A stretch of DNA of 64,000 nt from JAAFIW01 sp031414805 (lineage in GTDB: Bacteria > Pseudomonadota > Gammaproteobacteria > Burkholderiales > Burkholderiaceae_C), in the NCBI GenBank assembly GCA_031414805.1, contig JANOQJ010000008.1, positions 1-64,000 of the forward strand, in the 5' to 3' direction. The first letter of the stretch is position 1; every line of letters begins with the position of its first letter. The notes below the pieces were generated by a model, which saw nothing but the letters and a program-made list of their open reading frames with translations, was not told the DNA's origin and searched no databases. The translations under genes and the position numbers were made by a program. Of this stretch, positions 61,958 to 64,000 are shown in pieces.

Positions 61958-61971
61958 GTTACCAAAACGCC

Positions 61972-62535
61972 ATGACTTCCCACACCATTCTGAAAATGGG
62001 CGATCCGCGGCTGCTTCGCATCGCCAAACCCGTGACCGACTTTGACAGTGAGGCCCTGCACATGCTGGTGCGCGACATGTTTGAAACCATGCATGTGGCT
62101 AGCGGCGCGGGGCTGGCTGCACCGCAAATTGGGGTGAACCTGCAGGTGGTGATTTTTGGCACCGACACCGTGAACCCGCGCTACCCCGACGCCCAGCCCG
62201 TGCCGCGCACGGTGCTGTGCAACCCCAGCATCGTGCCGCTGGGCCTGGATGGCACTGGCATTGGTGTGCCGCAGGAGGTAGACGGCTGGGAAGGCTGCCT
62301 GTCGGTGCCGGGCCTGCGTGGTCTGGTACCGCGCTACAGCCGCATTCGCTACACGGGCTTTGACCCGTACGGCGACCCGATTGACCGCACGGTAGACGGC
62401 TTTCACGCCCGCGTGGTGCAGCACGAGTGCGACCACCTGATTGGCCGCCTGTACCCCACCCGCATGCGGGACCTGACGCAGCTTGGGTTCACCGAGGTGT
62501 TGTTTCCGGGGCTGGATACGGGCGACGACGACTGA
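61972..62535 (+). CDS. def: Peptide deformylase
   Basis: 187 residues from ATG 61972; the frame is open upstream only through a repeat copy. It removes the formyl group from nascent proteins. All three motifs are intact: GAGLAAPQIG, EGCLSVPG (metal Cys) and QHECDHLIG (metal His pair and catalytic Glu). A stand-alone copy without fmt beside it, so the genome probably holds another; that is inference. Confidence 0.95.
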   Translation: MTSHTILKMGDPRLLRIAKPVTDFDSEALHMLVRDMFETMHVASGAGLAAPQIGVNLQVVIFGTDTVNPRYPDAQPVPRTVLCNPSIVPLGLDGTGIGVPQEVDGWEGCLSVPGLRGLVPRYSRIRYTGFDPYGDPIDRTVDGFHARVVQHECDHLIGRLYPTRMRDLTQLGFTEVLFPGLDTGDDD

Positions 62536-62616
62536 GGCCTGAAAACAGCAGTTGGCCGCGCTTCAGTCGGGCATGACGCAGAACTCGCCAAGGACTTTCG
62601 CACTTCTCTCAGGTGG

Positions 62617-62636
62617 ATTCCCGCCTTCGCGGGAAT
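62617..62636. repeat. Half-copy of an ATTCCCGC...GCGGGAAT hairpin repeat
   Basis: ATTCCCGCCTTCGCGGGAAT is an inverted repeat resembling dRS3-like sequences of beta- and gammaproteobacteria. It lies between convergent def and DUF482 genes. A fuller form is found inside the DUF482 gene. Confidence 0.75.
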
Positions 62637-62690
62637 GACGGAAATAGTTTTTTTATAAGCCCTATGTGTTGCTTATGCAGTGCGAAAACG

Positions 62691-63992
62691 CTACGCCTTG
62701 AACGGACTCCTGCCTTCCAGATGCTCCAGGTAGCTGCCAATCCCATCGCCTTCCCGCTCTAAAAACCGCTGCACCGCGTCGGCAAACGCGGGGTGGGCCA
62801 GCCAGTGGGCGCTGGTGGTGGGAACGGGCATAAGGGCCCGGGCCATTTTGTGTTCGCCTTGGGCGCCGCCTTCAAAGCGGGTGTAGCCGTGCTCTATGCA
62901 CCACTGCAGGGGCTGGTAGTAGCAGGCCTCGAAGTGCAGGCAGTCCACGCGCTCCAGGGCGCCCCAGTAGCGGCCGTAGGCTACAGCGGGCTTTTTTAGG
63001 TCAAATGTGCCATCAGCCCTTGTAGATACTGCTCGAGCAGCTATCAAACTTGTAGCGATTGGTTTCCCTTGGCGCTCGGCTGTGAACAGCAGCCAGTTCT
63101 CGGGCATGTCAGCCGCCATGCTTTTAAAGAAAGCGCGGGACAGGTAGGGCGCGTTGCCGTGCTCCAGGTAGGTGCGCTCGTAGCAGCGGTAGAAAAAGTC
63201 CCAGTCTTGCGGGGTGATGTCGGCACCCAAGGCCCAGCGGAAGGTCACGCCCGCTTCGGTGACTTTGCGGCGTTCTTGTTTGATTTTTTTGCGTTTGTCT
63301 TGGGCTAGGGTGGACAGGAAATCTTCGAAGCTGGTGAAAGGCTCACCGCATTTCTGGCTGTCATCCCCGCGCAGGCGGGGATCCAGGACGTTCGTAGACT
63401 GGATTCCCGCCTGCGCGGGAATGACCGGACTTTGGTTCTTCCAGTGGAATTGAACGGTGTTGCGCGTCATCAAGCCCGCCTGTTCACAAGCCGCAATGTC
63501 CACTTCGCTACCAAACAGCAGGTGCAGCGACGACAGTTTCTCGCTGTCGCACCACGCAATCACGGCATCAAGCAGCACGGCGCGCGACGCCTCATCGCGC
63601 GCCAGCAGTCGGCTGCCCGGCACGGGGGTAAACGGCACGGCAATCAAGGCTTTGGGGTAGTAGGGCAGGCCGTGTTGCTGGTACGCATTGGCCCAGGCGA
63701 AGTCGAACACGTATTCGCCGTAGGAATGGTCTTTCAAGTACAGCGGGCAGGCGGCTTGTAGCTGGTCGCCGTGCCACAACGTGATGAAGCGCGGTGTCCA
63801 GCCGGTTTTGGGCGAAGCGCTGCCGCTGGTGTGCATGGCCGCCAGGTATTCGTGGCGCATGAAGGGGCTGGGCTCGCTTTGCTGGGCGAGCAAGCCGTTC
63901 CAGGCAGTGGCATCGACCTGAATGGGTGATTCCAGCACCTGAACTGTCAGCGCGGTTGGCTCAGCGTTACTATCCCTGAAGACTTTTTTCAC
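62691..63992 (-). CDS. DUF482 (COG3146) FemAB/GNAT-like protein
   Basis: 433 residues. Family text: LLAQQSEPSPFMRHEYLAAMH, CPLYLKDHSYGEYVFDFAWA, KKIKQERRKVTEAGVTFRW, YYQPLQWCIEHGYTRFEGGAQGEHKMARAL. Members are predicted acyl or aminoacyl transferases, sometimes tied to peptidoglycan; the substrate is unknown. Two repeat-derived inserts are in frame: VIPAQAGIQ...LDPRLRGDD (near 189-212) and LIAARAVSTRADGT (near 312-328). Confidence 0.9.
   Translation of the reverse strand: MKKVFRDSNAEPTALTVQVLESPIQVDATAWNGLLAQQSEPSPFMRHEYLAAMHTSGSASPKTGWTPRFITLWHGDQLQAACPLYLKDHSYGEYVFDFAWANAYQQHGLPYYPKALIAVPFTPVPGSRLLARDEASRAVLLDAVIAWCDSEKLSSLHLLFGSEVDIAACEQAGLMTRNTVQFHWKNQSPVIPAQAGIQSTNVLDPRLRGDDSQKCGEPFTSFEDFLSTLAQDKRKKIKQERRKVTEAGVTFRWALGADITPQDWDFFYRCYERTYLEHGNAPYLSRAFFKSMAADMPENWLLFTAERQGKPIATSLIAARAVSTRADGTFDLKKPAVAYGRYWGALERVDCLHFEACYYQPLQWCIEHGYTRFEGGAQGEHKMARALMPVPTTSAHWLAHPAFADAVQRFLEREGDGIGSYLEHLEGRSPFKA
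62998..63066 (-). repeat. CTGCTTGAGCAG element, copy 15, in frame in the DUF482 gene
   Basis: Minus-strand TGATAGCTGCTCGAGCAGTA followed by TCTACAAGGGCTGATGGC. It is read as LIAARAVSTRADGT in the gene frame, the opposite relative orientation to the tex and hrpA inserts. Confidence 0.87.
63359..63427. repeat. Paired hairpin repeat inserted in frame in the DUF482 gene
   Basis: Inverted arms of about 27 bases (near 63359-63385 and 63400-63426), ATTCCCGCCTGCGCGGGAAT being the right-hand core, with a 12-base loop. It is translated as VIPAQAGIQ and LDPRLRGDD, a peptide signature often seen where this repeat enters genes. Confidence 0.88.
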
Positions 63993-64000
63993 AAATCTGT

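Noticed and set aside
61846..61971. N-terminal extension of peptide deformylase through the repeat
   Set aside because: The extension is encoded by the repeat copy; family proteins begin near the ATG at 61972.
1..64000. tRNA or rRNA genes
   Set aside because: I looked in the intergenic regions for cloverleaf or rRNA-like blocks and saw none. A tRNA scan would settle this.

Overview
The window looks like chromosomal DNA from a betaproteobacterium of the Comamonadaceae (Rhodoferax/Polaromonas-like). The grounds are the gene set (ilvI-ilvH-ilvC-pssA-leuA order, DUF3106/DUF3619 sigma cluster, aat-bpt pair), GC-rich codon use, and a short dispersed element with core CTGCTTGAGCAG that I find about 15 times. 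The genus is an inference. No rRNA, tRNA or CRISPR array was seen.

Layout. 1-4.6 kb: nth, a decayed NERD-type gene, a DUF1223 protein and tex. 4.6-8.9 kb: a four-gene unit of three unknown proteins around a TelA homologue. 9-12.2 kb (minus): an ECF-like sigma factor, DUF3619 (possible anti-sigma), DUF3106, an RDD membrane protein, dgkA and a LOG-family gene, several with 4-bp overlaps. 12.5-18.5 kb: branched-chain amino acid block (ilvI, ilvH, ilvC, leuA) with pssA inside it. It carries a clear leucine leader-peptide attenuator before leuA and a structured leader before ilvH. 18.7-25.3 kb: a PBP7-type endopeptidase, an AraC regulator, IclR, both N-end-rule aminoacyl transferases, and small secreted or peptidoglycan-active proteins. 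25.3-27.2 kb: a REP-associated Y1 transposase inside expanded tandem and inverted arrays, directly upstream of a subtilase gene. 28.5-38.9 kb: a large FAD oxidoreductase, a winged-helix/TPR regulator with candidate operators, a CoA-transferase family III protein, a ParA-like ATPase, a GNAT protein, argA and a TetR-controlled membrane-protein unit with a palindromic operator. 38.9-41.9 kb: a three-gene unit ending in a soluble AAA+/M41 protease fusion, preceded by a terminator-like leader. 42.2-46.1 kb: hrpA.

46.2-55.8 kb is a defence island next to an IS630 copy. It holds an MmeI-like methyltransferase without a visible nuclease motif, an SF2 helicase and a GIY-YIG nuclease. Between methyltransferase and helicase sits a coupled ABC-type ATPase plus a small protein with a D-(12)-ExK pattern, then a broken AlbA_2-type fragment. 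This is the best candidate for an undescribed composite system.

55.8-61.8 kb holds a CusRS-like two-component system whose locus shares an ATGAC-N6-GTCAT box with the promoter of a PEBP-YHYH lipoprotein gene. The end carries a peptide deformylase and a DUF482 (FemAB/GNAT-like) gene.

A theme across the window is invasion of genes by short repeats. tex, hrpA and the DUF482 gene all carry in-frame copies, and other copies supply part of a signal peptide (DUF1223) or the ribosome-binding region (pssA).
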